From positions 1 through 52,135 of the IMG/VR virus record IMGVR_UViG_3300044675_006493: DNA of 52,135 bases. One strand, written 5' to 3'. Below the pieces are notes generated by a model, which did no database searches, was not told the DNA's origin, and saw only the letters and a list, made by a program, of their open reading frames with translations. The DNA is from a virus. Of the stretch, positions 24,097 through 32,845 are shown piece after piece (positions within the stretch are counted from its first letter, which is position 1; every line of letters begins with the position of its first letter). A program made the translations under genes and the position numbers.

Positions 24097-27000
24097 GCCA
24101 TTCTCGCTTCCAACTGCAACACACGACGCAACTCAACAGCAGCCGCACGACCAATCTGCGCGCCCATAGCAGGATCAGCGTTGCCATTGATCGTCACAGG
24201 AACATTAACAGAAATGCTGGTATTCCCACCAGAGGCAAGAGGAACAGAATTGACTCGCTGCATCAAAGAACTCGCAGCACCAAACGCGGCTGGCGTCCCA
24301 GTTTCCAAACCGCGAGTCAAACCAGATACCAGATCCTTACCGATATTCTCCCAAACCCTAGAAGGCGAATCGGACTGCGCTTCGTCACGAGCCTTTTGTT
24401 CAGCACCAGCAATAATCTCGGCGGCGATCTGACCGACCTCTCCAGCACCGTCCCTCAGCCCACGCTTCAAACCTTCGATCAAAGCGTCACCCAAATACCA
24501 GCCGGTCATATCTGCTTCGTCGCTGTAATTCTCAACAACGAAAGTGAACGCATTGACAACCTCATCACCAATAACAGTTCTGGAATTGAAGACGCCTCGC
24601 CCTATACCAGTTGCAATAATGAATCCAACGTAAGCGGGAGCAAAAATTAGATTTGACGCCAAGAAAAGAAGAGCAGAGTTAATGGTCTGCAACATGTCAT
24701 CTTGGGCTTCGGTAATTTCCAGATTGAAAGTATTGACAAATCGTTGACCAAGCAATCCACCTTGCAACCCCGAATTGGGAAGAGCGGAACTTCCAATCAC
24801 AGAAAGTTGGAAAATCAAGTTAGCGGCAACATTTGTTGCCCCAGAAGTGATAGCCCCGTTAATGGCAGCCAAAAGGGCTGTAGCGGCTTCCGTGCCTGCC
24901 TGAGGAGCAGCACCCGCGACTCCGCCAGTAATGCCCTTCGCCCATTCCTGACCTGCCTCAGTTACACCACCAGCAATTGCACCAGTCGCATTAGTTGTCC
25001 ACGCATTACCAGCGTCCGTTGCGCCAGTAGCAACGCCATCAACAATTGCAGGAAGGGTCGTTTCTACTTCTTGAAGAGCGGCAGCCAAATCTTCCCGAGT
25101 GATAGAACCAAAAGGTGCTTTATCCCTAAGAATTTGGGCGAGGGCTTCATAATTACCGGCGTACAAACCTCTCTGTTGAAGGAAAGAAATTTTTGCTGCG
25201 ACCTCAGCCTCAACTCTGGCGGCAGCCTCCAACAAAAGCATCTGCCTCAAATGTGCATCCAAGGCTGCTTCATCTCCACCGTAAGCATTCAACAAGATCG
25301 CTGTACGTTCAGCACCGACCTGCGTAGCAACAGTCAAAATGCCAGTTTTGTTTTCCTGTGCCAAACGGACAAGCGTTGTTGACCAGTTGCGGGTATCTTC
25401 CAGATTCTTTTCAAGATCGGCTGCAATCTGATCGAAAGAGCCTCCCTCTTCCTGCCCAAGATTTTGAAATGCTTCAGTAACAGACGGAACGTTATTCAAA
25501 ACTGTGGAAGTGAAGTCTTCAATGGCGGCAGTTACTTCTTCAATAGTTTTCTTAGCCTGCTCTTCTGTCAAACTTGAATTAAGAAGTGCTTCAGCAAAAT
25601 TGTCTTGAGTTGTAATCCCCAAAGCAACTTCAAGACTTAATTCTTTTTGTGCTTCCGCCAACGCCCTCAAATCGGCTGCGGCTTTACCGCTTTGAATGTC
25701 AGCCTTTTTTTGAATCTCTTCCTGTCTTGCTACTTCATCATTGGCGAGTCGCAACAAGTACGTGTAATCAATGATCCCATCGTTACTGCTAGCCCTTGCA
25801 ATCGCTTGTTGTTTCCATTCTTCCGACAACTTGCCAGAAGCAGCAATCTGCTCGTATTGCAATTGAACGCTCTTTTGAGCGTTTTGACTTTGACGCTCCA
25901 ATTCGTCGGCAACCAAATTGGCGGCACCTGCCGTGTTTCTGTTATTGAACGCATACAACAACGTTGCCTCGTCCAAATTTTTGATTGCGTCAGCAGTAAG
26001 AGCGATTCTTTCTCCACCAACAGTGAAATAACCCCAATCTTGCGTATCCAGCATTGCTGTTTGAATCATGTATTGGCGGATGCCCTCAGTCCCCTGAGTA
26101 ACAAACCTAGAAAAATCGTCAATGGTTACACCGACTTCACCGAGGGAACGCACAAGATCTTCATTATTCAAAACTTGATTCACGCGCACATAATCTTCAA
26201 GTTTCGAAATAAGAAGATCTACGGACATCGCTGTATCAGAAGCGACTCCAGAACCTTCTTCCAATTGTTGATTGAAATCTTTAAAACCTTCGACACTTTG
26301 ATTGACATATCCAGAAAGTGTTGCGATTGCTGCACCAGCAATACCTATAACTGTCAACCATCCCTTCAAACCCTTTCCGGGTGCAAGAAGGGTCGTTAAA
26401 ACACCATCAAGAAGTTTAAAGCCTCTATAGACTGCAAAAATGGCAATGAGCCAAGGGCCGATCATGTTGTCTGCGATGCCCCCGATTAGAGAGGCGATGA
26501 CCGCAAGGGAGTCGGCAAAACCAATTGTTAGGAAACCTGCTAGTTCTGCAAGAACGTTCAAAGTGGGCGTTGCGGCCTCCAACAACTGCACCAAGGCATA
26601 ACCGAATGCTTCAAAAGCGGGATTTGTCTCGTCAATGATCTTTGCAACAATGTCAGTGAACGTTGTAAGAATTGGTAAAAATGCCGCCACAACATTCTCT
26701 GCCAAAGGAACGACTTGTTGCGCAAAATCTCCGAATGCTGTGGTGAGTGATAGTGCAATGGGAAAAAGTTCTCTAATCAGTTCCAGTACTGGAGCAACAA
26801 TCGGTGCGCCCAGTTCTTCCGTTAAGTTTGCGAAGATTTGACGGAGATTAGCGAGAGCGATAACTGGGTTGTCAAGGGCCGCATCAATATTTGTTTCGAT
26901 AGAACTGCCCAATTGCTGAACCGCAAGATCTGCACCAGCAGCAGCCAATTCGAACTGATTGAAAGTATCAGTTGTGGCTTTGCCAGTCATCTGTGCAGCC

Positions 27001-28127
27001 CTCAACTTGATTTCTGTTGAAGTCAACGCAATGCCAGTACCCGCCAAAGCGCGACCACCGCGAGCAAAACCAGTGGACAGACGATTAGCGATGTCAGCCA
27101 ATTCCCCCGCATTAGGATTCAAAGATCGGATATTTGCTGCGACGGCAAAAAGATTGCTATTCGCTTCAGCAATATCCTGTGCTGCTGCACCAGAAGACTT
27201 GCCCAACATTGCGAAACGTTGAGCGGCAAGCAAAGCGGCTTCATCATCAGAACCTAAATTCTCGGCCAATTGCTCCAACTGGATATTCAAACCAGCAGCA
27301 TCAATATTGGCGATAGCGGGAGCAAGACTGCCCAAAGACCGTTGAAACCCAATAGCAACAGATTCAGACTCAACGGCGGCAGCGAAGAAAGCGGAGATCG
27401 CCGCGAACGCCGCTGTGCCAGCAGCAGCAGCACCTTTCAAACCAAAAGCAAGACCAGTAGCAACAACAGTGGTCGCACTAATCTCCTCTTTCGCTTTTTT
27501 AGCGTTTTCAGCAGTATCTCCCAAACTTTTGCTGATCGCCGCGCTTTCCGCAGATTCGCGCCCTCCAAAAACGGGTTCAGTTCCCCCTTGCACTTGTTCA
27601 GCGAAAGCCGAATACTCTTCCTTAACCAAAGAAAGATCGGCTGTCGGAGTGACAGTGAAATCCTCTTCTTCTAAAGCAGCCTTCACCTCGTCGGCGGGTT
27701 GAGTCGGATTCACGGACTCCAAGAAAATGTTGGCGATAAGTTCATCGCCACTAGCACCCTGAATTCCCTCTGAAACCGCTTCCCCTAAAGCAGACGCATC
27801 ACCATCAATAGGAATCTGAATAGGATCAGGAGTAACAGAATCCAAAGAATCCTGAGTGCCTTCACGCACAGCGTCAGCATCAACATCGGTGAAAGTAAGA
27901 GAAGTTTCTTGCTCATCACCAATAGCAGCCTGAACAAGATCGCCACCCTCAACTTCAGTGAAAGCAGCCTCAATCGGCAACGCAACAGGATTCGCGGAGA
28001 TCGCTTTAAGCGCATCATCCATCGCCACAAAAAACGTAGTGGCGGCATCAGTAAGGCTTTTAGCCACCTGATCAATAGCGGCTAACGCATCCTCAATACG
28101 TAGAGAGAGTTCTTCTTCAATTGCCAC
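24093..28127 (-). CDS. Tape measure protein
   Basis: 1344 residues from GTG 28127, the longest gene in the window. Alternating helical, Ala-rich sections with several hydrophobic stretches in the middle (GLKGAAAAGTAAFAAISAF, IGPWLIAIFAVYRG, AWVTNATG-type repeats later), and a C-terminal domain with SPSRVWENIGKDLVSGLTRGLE, a recurrent tape-measure signature. It sets tail length, about 200 nm at 0.15 nm per residue, and may help DNA entry. It follows the frameshifted chaperone pair with a 10-nt overlap, as in most siphoviruses. Confidence 0.93.
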   Translation of the reverse strand: MAIEEELSLRIEDALAAIDQVAKSLTDAATTFFVAMDDALKAISANPVALPIEAAFTEVEGGDLVQAAIGDEQETSLTFTDVDADAVREGTQDSLDSVTPDPIQIPIDGDASALGEAVSEGIQGASGDELIANIFLESVNPTQPADEVKAALEEEDFTVTPTADLSLVKEEYSAFAEQVQGGTEPVFGGRESAESAAISKSLGDTAENAKKAKEEISATTVVATGLAFGLKGAAAAGTAAFAAISAFFAAAVESESVAIGFQRSLGSLAPAIANIDAAGLNIQLEQLAENLGSDDEAALLAAQRFAMLGKSSGAAAQDIAEANSNLFAVAANIRSLNPNAGELADIANRLSTGFARGGRALAGTGIALTSTEIKLRAAQMTGKATTDTFNQFELAAAGADLAVQQLGSSIETNIDAALDNPVIALANLRQIFANLTEELGAPIVAPVLELIRELFPIALSLTTAFGDFAQQVVPLAENVVAAFLPILTTFTDIVAKIIDETNPAFEAFGYALVQLLEAATPTLNVLAELAGFLTIGFADSLAVIASLIGGIADNMIGPWLIAIFAVYRGFKLLDGVLTTLLAPGKGLKGWLTVIGIAGAAIATLSGYVNQSVEGFKDFNQQLEEGSGVASDTAMSVDLLISKLEDYVRVNQVLNNEDLVRSLGEVGVTIDDFSRFVTQGTEGIRQYMIQTAMLDTQDWGYFTVGGERIALTADAIKNLDEATLLYAFNNRNTAGAANLVADELERQSQNAQKSVQLQYEQIAASGKLSEEWKQQAIARASSNDGIIDYTYLLRLANDEVARQEEIQKKADIQSGKAAADLRALAEAQKELSLEVALGITTQDNFAEALLNSSLTEEQAKKTIEEVTAAIEDFTSTVLNNVPSVTEAFQNLGQEEGGSFDQIAADLEKNLEDTRNWSTTLVRLAQENKTGILTVATQVGAERTAILLNAYGGDEAALDAHLRQMLLLEAAARVEAEVAAKISFLQQRGLYAGNYEALAQILRDKAPFGSITREDLAAALQEVETTLPAIVDGVATGATDAGNAWTTNATGAIAGGVTEAGQEWAKGITGGVAGAAPQAGTEAATALLAAINGAITSGATNVAANLIFQLSVIGSSALPNSGLQGGLLGQRFVNTFNLEITEAQDDMLQTINSALLFLASNLIFAPAYVGFIIATGIGRGVFNSRTVIGDEVVNAFTFVVENYSDEADMTGWYLGDALIEGLKRGLRDGAGEVGQIAAEIIAGAEQKARDEAQSDSPSRVWENIGKDLVSGLTRGLETGTPAAFGAASSLMQRVNSVPLASGGNTSISVNVPVTINGNADPAMGAQIGRAAAVELRRVLQLEARMA

Positions 28128-28590
28128 GTAGATGCCTAGTCAGATTAGCCGTTTCTAACGGACTCATGGGTCTAACCTCAGGAGGAGGCCCTTCCCCCTT
28201 GGAAGCAGCAACCCTCTGAGCAAGAATGTCTTGCCCATATTTTACATTAGGGGTTAGACCCTCTGGAGTGTCTGACTGCTCATATTCCCTCTCCAAACGG
28301 GAATATTCTGTGTGCCATTCTTCCAAATCCTTGGTTGCTTCCCCCAAAGACGAGGCAACAACCCACAGTTCCATGTCGTCCACCTGTACAGGTGTCCAAC
28401 CAAAATTAACTGCGCAGCGGCGATATAAAAGAGCAAACCATTCGAACCATTCACCCCTCAAAAGGGTTTCAGGAGGGGCAGGCAGCCCAAAAAACTCTGG
28501 AGGGTGCCGCTCTACTACCCCCCAGAGGCCCAAGGGACCTCGCGCCAATGATTCTGAATCTTGACCATAAGGTCGGTGTTCATCATCCAC
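28117..28590 (-). CDS. Tail assembly chaperone, T part (reached by -1 frameshift)
   Basis: Open frame of 157 codons that begins inside the preceding chaperone gene. It is unlikely to have its own start: the useful part begins after the slippery run at 28518-28523 (residue ~25, VVERHPPEFFG) and gives 133 residues. The sequence FEWFALLYRRCAVNFGWTPVQVDDMELW resembles GT-type tail chaperones of actinophages. The expected frameshift product is about 255 residues. It coats the tape measure before tube polymerisation. The stop overlaps the tape measure start. Confidence 0.78.
   Translation of the reverse strand: MDDEHRPYGQDSESLARGPLGLWGVVERHPPEFFGLPAPPETLLRGEWFEWFALLYRRCAVNFGWTPVQVDDMELWVVASSLGEATKDLEEWHTEYSRLEREYEQSDTPEGLTPNVKYGQDILAQRVAASKGEGPPPEVRPMSPLETANLTRHLRGN
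28515..28523 (-). other. Programmed -1 frameshift site (G6 before TAG)
   Basis: On the minus strand the end of the G gene reads TCT GGG GGG TAG. A tRNA on the second GGG can shift back one base and still pair with GGG; the next codon becomes GTA and reading continues as VVERHPP in the T frame. The geometry (run of six G, immediate stop) is a classic slippery arrangement for G/GT tail chaperones. Confidence 0.75.
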
Positions 28591-28883
28591 GTGGGGAAAT
28601 CATCCAGATCTGAAGGGGCGGGAAGATTGTCTTCGTCCCTCAAACCATCAATAACGTCTGACCACCACTGCAACGTAGCAGAAACAACAGAATCAATATC
28701 CAAATCAGAAGTCTCAGGAGACGAATCCCTCTGCTCCCGAGCGATATCAAGGAGCATCTGATTGAACTTCTTCAACTGACCAATCGTGGGGCGATTAAGG
28801 ATGCGCTCAGCACCCCCAAACACCAACTTGACGCGACCATCATCAAGAAAATCGCAAACATCGGACTTGCGCTTTGCAGCCAT
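28515..28883 (-). CDS. Tail assembly chaperone, G part
   Basis: 122 residues from ATG 28883 (AGGAG 6 nt upstream). Content typical of gpG-like chaperones: VKLVFGGAERILNRPTIGQLKKFNQMLLD and a C-terminal half with SATLQWWSDVIDGL...DDFPTWM. It ends at TAG directly after a run of six G residues, where ribosomes can slip by -1 into the T frame. The position just before the tape measure supports the assignment. Confidence 0.82.
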   Translation of the reverse strand: MAAKRKSDVCDFLDDGRVKLVFGGAERILNRPTIGQLKKFNQMLLDIAREQRDSSPETSDLDIDSVVSATLQWWSDVIDGLRDEDNLPAPSDLDDFPTWMMNTDLMVKIQNHWREVPWASGG

Positions 28884-28892
28884 CAATATCTC

Positions 28893-29291
28893 CTAAAAAG
28901 GCTCTTCGTCAACGAACTTCGGCTTACGAGCAGGGATGGAAACCTCACCCTGAACAATAGGATCCCACTTCAAAGAAGGACCAACCTCATCAGCAACAAT
29001 CTCAATCTTGCTGCGCTTCTGGCCATCCTTTTCCCATGAAGACTGCTTCAAAGTGCCAGAAACAATAACACGCTGACCCTTAGTAACAGAATCCCCAATG
29101 TTTTCTGCAAGACGCCCAAAAGCAGTCACATCAAAAAACGAGGTATCGCCGTTCTCCCAAGAACCGTCAGCGGCCTTCCTGCGAGCCGTAACAGCCACAG
29201 AAAAAGAAGCAACAGCCATCTCGGACGCAGTGAAACGCATCTCGGGTTCGCGCGTGCAGTTGCCAACAATAACAACAGATGTATCGCTCAT
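28893..29291 (-). CDS. ssb: Single-stranded DNA-binding protein
   Basis: 132 residues. OB-fold pattern of bacterial/phage SSB: VVIVGNCTREPEMRFTASEMAVASFSVAVTARR, WENGDTSFFDVTAFGRLAENI, VTKGQRVIVSGTLKQSSW, KIEIVADEVG, and an acidic tail ending DEEPF that recalls the DDDIPF interaction tip. It protects ssDNA in replication and works with annealing proteins such as the ERF protein. It is oddly placed between tail terminator and tail chaperone genes on the late strand, 22 kb from the replication block. Confidence 0.9.
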   Translation of the reverse strand: MSDTSVVIVGNCTREPEMRFTASEMAVASFSVAVTARRKAADGSWENGDTSFFDVTAFGRLAENIGDSVTKGQRVIVSGTLKQSSWEKDGQKRSKIEIVADEVGPSLKWDPIVQGEVSIPARKPKFVDEEPF

Positions 29292-29300
29292 TTTTACCTT

Positions 29301-29789
29301 TCAATCAAAGGAAGGAATAACGCCATTCAGGCCAACAGTCACCGGCATGCGCCAGCCTGCCATACCCCCCAAAGGACCCAAGGTGCGAACTTCTTGATAT
29401 TGAACCAGTTCGCAACCAACGACCCTAGAAAGGTTCTCCTGAATGCCGTTCACGAGGCACCAAGCATCGATGTGAAGCATTTTAACAGCATCCTGAATGG
29501 TTTCAAGGGATGGTGGGATATGCGTTCCAATCGGCCAGCAACGCCAAATATCAATAAAGAAAGTCACAACCAATTGGGTTTGACCTGCGTCATTGCGGCC
29601 AACCTGCCTTGTTTGAATCACATCATGCCAAAGCGAAAGAACCCCGCCATCGCAGAACTCCACAACTGGTTGACCATGATGCACATAACGCACATCAGGA
29701 AGATCAATCCCAGTTCTCGTTGGATCCAAAGCATCTTCCGCCAAAACAAGAAGATCTTCAGCCAAACGCCACAAATAGTCTGGAGCCAT
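29301..29789 (-). CDS. Putative tail terminator/tail completion protein
   Basis: 162 residues. Alpha/beta with MAPDYLWRLAEDLLVLAEDAL at the start, a strand DVRYVHHGQPVVEFCDGGVLSLW, and QTQLVVTFFIDIWRCWP, then a conserved-looking VQYQEVRTLGPLGGMAGWRMPVTVGL ending. Size and position (after the gp10-like gene, before chaperones) match tail terminator proteins that cap the tube at the head-tail junction. Two genes of the normal set are thus in expected order, apart from the SSB that follows. Confidence 0.55.
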   Translation of the reverse strand: MAPDYLWRLAEDLLVLAEDALDPTRTGIDLPDVRYVHHGQPVVEFCDGGVLSLWHDVIQTRQVGRNDAGQTQLVVTFFIDIWRCWPIGTHIPPSLETIQDAVKMLHIDAWCLVNGIQENLSRVVGCELVQYQEVRTLGPLGGMAGWRMPVTVGLNGVIPSFD

Positions 29790-29798
29790 AAAAGGATT

Positions 29799-30338
29799 CT
29801 ACCTAAAAATGCCGTCTCTGGATTGCTCTAGAGCATCAGCCCATGCTTTGTCAGTAACATTATTCGACCACCAACCCAAATTTTTGCTGAATCCAGTGCC
29901 CGGGTGAATGACAAAAGGTTCACGACGAATCTTTCCCTTTCTATCAACAAACAAAAGGTATTCTTCCCCGGGTTCAAAAGTTTTTTCTGCGGTCCACTGC
30001 CCCTTTTTATTTCTCACCGTAGAACCCCTACCTCGGCGATCCCTTGTGGTGCTGCCAGCAGAAATGCGATAGAAAGAATCCGTGGCTTTATCGCTCCACA
30101 AAGCCTGAGGAGCAGAAAAACCTAACTTTGAACGAACCACACCATCAGAATCGAGATATGGGGAAACCGCAACCATGGTTTCATTCAATTTAGGGAAACG
30201 ACGAGGGCGATCCAATGGATCCTCCTTGCCGCTGGGAACAGCCTCCTCAACATTTTTGCGAATGATCGCAAAAGCCTCCGTCGCCCTATTTAAAGCGGCG
30301 CGCTCCAAAAGACGTTTAGCGTCCTCAACCTTTGCCAC
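29799..30338 (-). CDS. HK97 gp10-like neck protein
   Basis: 179 residues from GTG 30338. N-terminal long helix (EDAKRLLERAALNRATEAFAIIRKNVEEAVP), then a beta region (YLLFVDRKGKIRREPFVIHPGTGFSKNLGWW) in the style of HK97 gp10/minor tail neck proteins, which often end with a helix such as KAWADALEQ. Overlaps its upstream neighbour by 14 nt. Probably joins stopper and tail terminator. Moderate confidence. Confidence 0.55.
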   Translation of the reverse strand: MAKVEDAKRLLERAALNRATEAFAIIRKNVEEAVPSGKEDPLDRPRRFPKLNETMVAVSPYLDSDGVVRSKLGFSAPQALWSDKATDSFYRISAGSTTRDRRGRGSTVRNKKGQWTAEKTFEPGEEYLLFVDRKGKIRREPFVIHPGTGFSKNLGWWSNNVTDKAWADALEQSRDGIFR

Positions 30339-31170
30339 AGAACCGATTCACCCCACGCAACGGATACGCGTAATAATCAACACCCAAACGGGCAGCAGAC
30401 ATAGGGGGCCTACAAGACGCATCAGGAACATTTCTACCTGAAACCATCATAGAACGCTTGCGGCGACCCTTGGGATTAACGGCCCTGATCCAAGCATCCA
30501 CAGGAGGCAAACCAACCATGCCCCTGAAAATCACGTTCAAAGGATCAACCATGATGGTCGAAATCCCCTGACGGGTCATGTATTGGGTTCGCATGGGCAG
30601 AGCGCAATCCAAGTTGCAGAAAGATTTCGCCAACTCTGCCGCGTACAAAGCGCACGACAACTTGCCCGCCTCGGGAGGCTCAATCCCATGAACAATACGA
30701 ACCTCAAACGTATCAGCAACCGTTACAGGCAAAGAAAGATTCTGGTCGCAAGGCCAATCATTCCCGTCTACACGCACCAAATAACGCTCATCTTGCAACT
30801 GATAAGCACTAGGAGAAAGCGTCACACCATCAATTTTGACGTGAAGAACACTCTGAACAGGGAAAAATCCCAACTCAATCTTATTGGTAGGCGTGCAAAC
30901 ACCAGTTGCGGAATCGAACTCCCCCCAAGAAGGAACCCAACCCGGAACCTTAAAAGGAGTAGAAGTATCCTCAGCGCAAGGACGTACAGAAGAAGTCTGA
31001 GAACCAGACCACCGCCGTCCCGTCATTTCATACAGGACGGCAGTGGCAATATCAATACCGGCTTGCGCCGCGACATCATTAACGGCCTCAGGAAGAGGGC
31101 AGAGAACGTCTTGATAGTCCTCGTCCGTCAAATCCTCAATCGTGATCCACGGTCTTGGTTCGATAGTCAT
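30325..31170 (-). CDS. Head-tail adaptor (connector) protein
   Basis: 281 residues; strong AAAAGGAGG before ATG 31170. The start PWITIEDLTDEDYQDVLCPLPEAVNDVAAQAGIDIATAVLYEMTGRRW is the helical pattern of actinophage adaptor proteins that dock under the portal. The middle is beta-rich (FPVQSVLHVKIDGVTLSPSAYQLQD). A Cys-rich region follows (LSCALYAAELAKSFCNLDCALPMR), then a basic C-terminus. It seals the portal-tail interface. It comes after the tail tube gene, which is not the usual order. Confidence 0.68.
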   Translation of the reverse strand: MTIEPRPWITIEDLTDEDYQDVLCPLPEAVNDVAAQAGIDIATAVLYEMTGRRWSGSQTSSVRPCAEDTSTPFKVPGWVPSWGEFDSATGVCTPTNKIELGFFPVQSVLHVKIDGVTLSPSAYQLQDERYLVRVDGNDWPCDQNLSLPVTVADTFEVRIVHGIEPPEAGKLSCALYAAELAKSFCNLDCALPMRTQYMTRQGISTIMVDPLNVIFRGMVGLPPVDAWIRAVNPKGRRKRSMMVSGRNVPDASCRPPMSAARLGVDYYAYPLRGVNRFCGKG

Positions 31171-31188
31171 CGAACCTCCTTTTATTTA

Positions 31189-31890
31189 TCAGGAGGCGAT
31201 GGCAGGAACTTCGATGTAACCACACTGAGCAGCAGGCAGCGTATCGTCAAGGAACCAGCCACCAGCAGTGGTGATACCACCAGCCGACACCACAGGCGTC
31301 GGGAAGTCCTGATACGGACCATCAGCGGGCATCTCGCTGTTTTCCTGAGCGTAACCAGTCACAGGAATACGGAGAATGTCGTTCTGGAGGGTCAGGGCAC
31401 CCATCTGGAAACGAACCGAGGGGAAGAACCAGCGGAAGTAAAGAACGTCGCTGGAAGAACCACCGATGAGCGAAGCGTTCGCCTGCTGGTTGCTGTCCCA
31501 AGCCTTCGTCCACAGTTCCATCGCCACACCATTCGGCGGAGTGTCAGTCGAAGAGGGAAGAGAGGCACCAATCGTGACCTCTTCCACGTTGTCGTAGAAG
31601 GTGTCAGCGCCAACCAGAAGACCAACCAACTCGGAATCCAACTGGCAGAATTCCATGTCGATGTTGATTCGCTTAAGACGATCCGCATCCTTGAAGGTCT
31701 GGCAAAGAGCGCCACAACCGTTCTTAAGAACGAAGTCGTCACCAGCCTCCAACTCCACAGTCAGGTTCGCCTGAACAATGGCATCGGAGATGTAACCGGT
31801 ATCAAGACCAGCGTCAGGAAGGCCACCAGAGGTCAACTGAGCGACCCGGATTCGACACACCTGAAGTGAACCAACACAATTTGCGGACAT
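31189..31890 (-). CDS. Major tail (tube) protein
   Basis: 233 residues, GAGG 8 nt before ATG 31890. Beta-rich, with ADRLKRINIDMEFCQLDSELVGLLVGA, the recurring tube-protein pattern in actinophages, and the C-terminal FRWFFPSVRFQMGALTLQNDILRIPVTGYAQEN. Tube proteins stack as hexameric rings to form the tail. Normally this gene follows the connector genes; here it precedes them in transcription, right after a capsid-associated gene. Confidence is good but not absolute. Confidence 0.72.
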   Translation of the reverse strand: MSANCVGSLQVCRIRVAQLTSGGLPDAGLDTGYISDAIVQANLTVELEAGDDFVLKNGCGALCQTFKDADRLKRINIDMEFCQLDSELVGLLVGADTFYDNVEEVTIGASLPSSTDTPPNGVAMELWTKAWDSNQQANASLIGGSSSDVLYFRWFFPSVRFQMGALTLQNDILRIPVTGYAQENSEMPADGPYQDFPTPVVSAGGITTAGGWFLDDTLPAAQCGYIEVPAIAS

Positions 31891-31929
31891 TTAAAATACC
31901 TCGTATTTCCTTAAATGAATAATAGCAGA

Positions 31930-32808
31930 CTATGAGACACCAGAGCAGTCGGTTTCACACACATCAATTTCAACAGCCAATTGAGCGCAGCCCTTCCAAT
32001 ACGCTGCAACAATTCGCTCCGCCCTCCACTCCACGAGATTCGTATCACGATCCATCGCGGACGTGTAATCATCAGGTGAAGGAAGAACAGTGATTTGTGC
32101 GTCACGACGAATCTGAACAGGATCCGTCCCGAAGATGAAAGCGGTGGTGTCAGTACGAGGATCGCCAGCAGGACTCATCCCCGAATAGCCGCTATCCGCA
32201 ACAACAATATTGTCAAAAGCATCAAGAAGAAAAACGCCTTCCCGACGAATAAGCCCTGCCATGTACCAGAACGAAGCAACATCACGAGTAGCGTGAATCA
32301 TGCCTCGGCCGGGAAGCGCAAGCGCAAGTTCTCTCTGCAAAGCAATCAGGCCGTAGACGGGTGAATGCAAACCAGAAATAACAGTCGCGTTCCCGTCAGT
32401 CAAATACGGGTTAGGCAAACCTGCTTCCTGAGCAACATTGCCTTCCCACAGTTCCTTCGCCATAATCGCCGATTCGGCAAGTTCATACGCTGCCGTGGCA
32501 CGACCAACAAAATCGCGGCTCCTGAACGTAGCAGGAGAACACTTATCGCCAGCGTAAGCCACGTAAGGGCTGTATTCGATTACCCAGTTCTCAGGAAAAT
32601 CGTTCTTGGGATCTGGGACAGGAATTTCTTCATCGACGGGAGGGCAGAAGAAATGAGTGCCACCGTATTCGGTGCAACCCATCGCATCAAACGTAATACC
32701 AGCAATCCAACGATCGGTATCACGAACCTCTTCCGAAGAGGCAATCAAACTATGGCGGGGGGGAGTGGACCGAGGCCCATCAACCGGAACATACGACATA
32801 TCAGCCAC
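31930..32808 (-). CDS. Unrecognised structural-type protein downstream of capsid
   Basis: 292 residues from GTG 32808. Moderately hydrophobic with six or more cysteines (GCTEYGG, CPP, DKCSP, KGCAQ, VCETDCSG). A central helical stretch FVGRATAAYELAESAIMAKELWEGN, then YGLIALQRELALALPGRGMIHATRDVASFWYMAGLIRREG. Lies between the major capsid and tail tube genes and is surely late-expressed. Candidates are a capsid-associated or minor head protein. No family can be named with certainty. Confidence 0.55.
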   Translation of the reverse strand: MADMSYVPVDGPRSTPPRHSLIASSEEVRDTDRWIAGITFDAMGCTEYGGTHFFCPPVDEEIPVPDPKNDFPENWVIEYSPYVAYAGDKCSPATFRSRDFVGRATAAYELAESAIMAKELWEGNVAQEAGLPNPYLTDGNATVISGLHSPVYGLIALQRELALALPGRGMIHATRDVASFWYMAGLIRREGVFLLDAFDNIVVADSGYSGMSPAGDPRTDTTAFIFGTDPVQIRRDAQITVLPSPDDYTSAMDRDTNLVEWRAERIVAAYWKGCAQLAVEIDVCETDCSGVS

Positions 32809-32845
32809 GATCCACCCTATCCCCTACCTAGTCGATAACCTGCGC

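Noticed and set aside
28117-28590. Independent gene starting at GTG 28590
   Set aside because: The first 24 codons lie within the G gene and the slippery run explains access to this frame better than an internal start.
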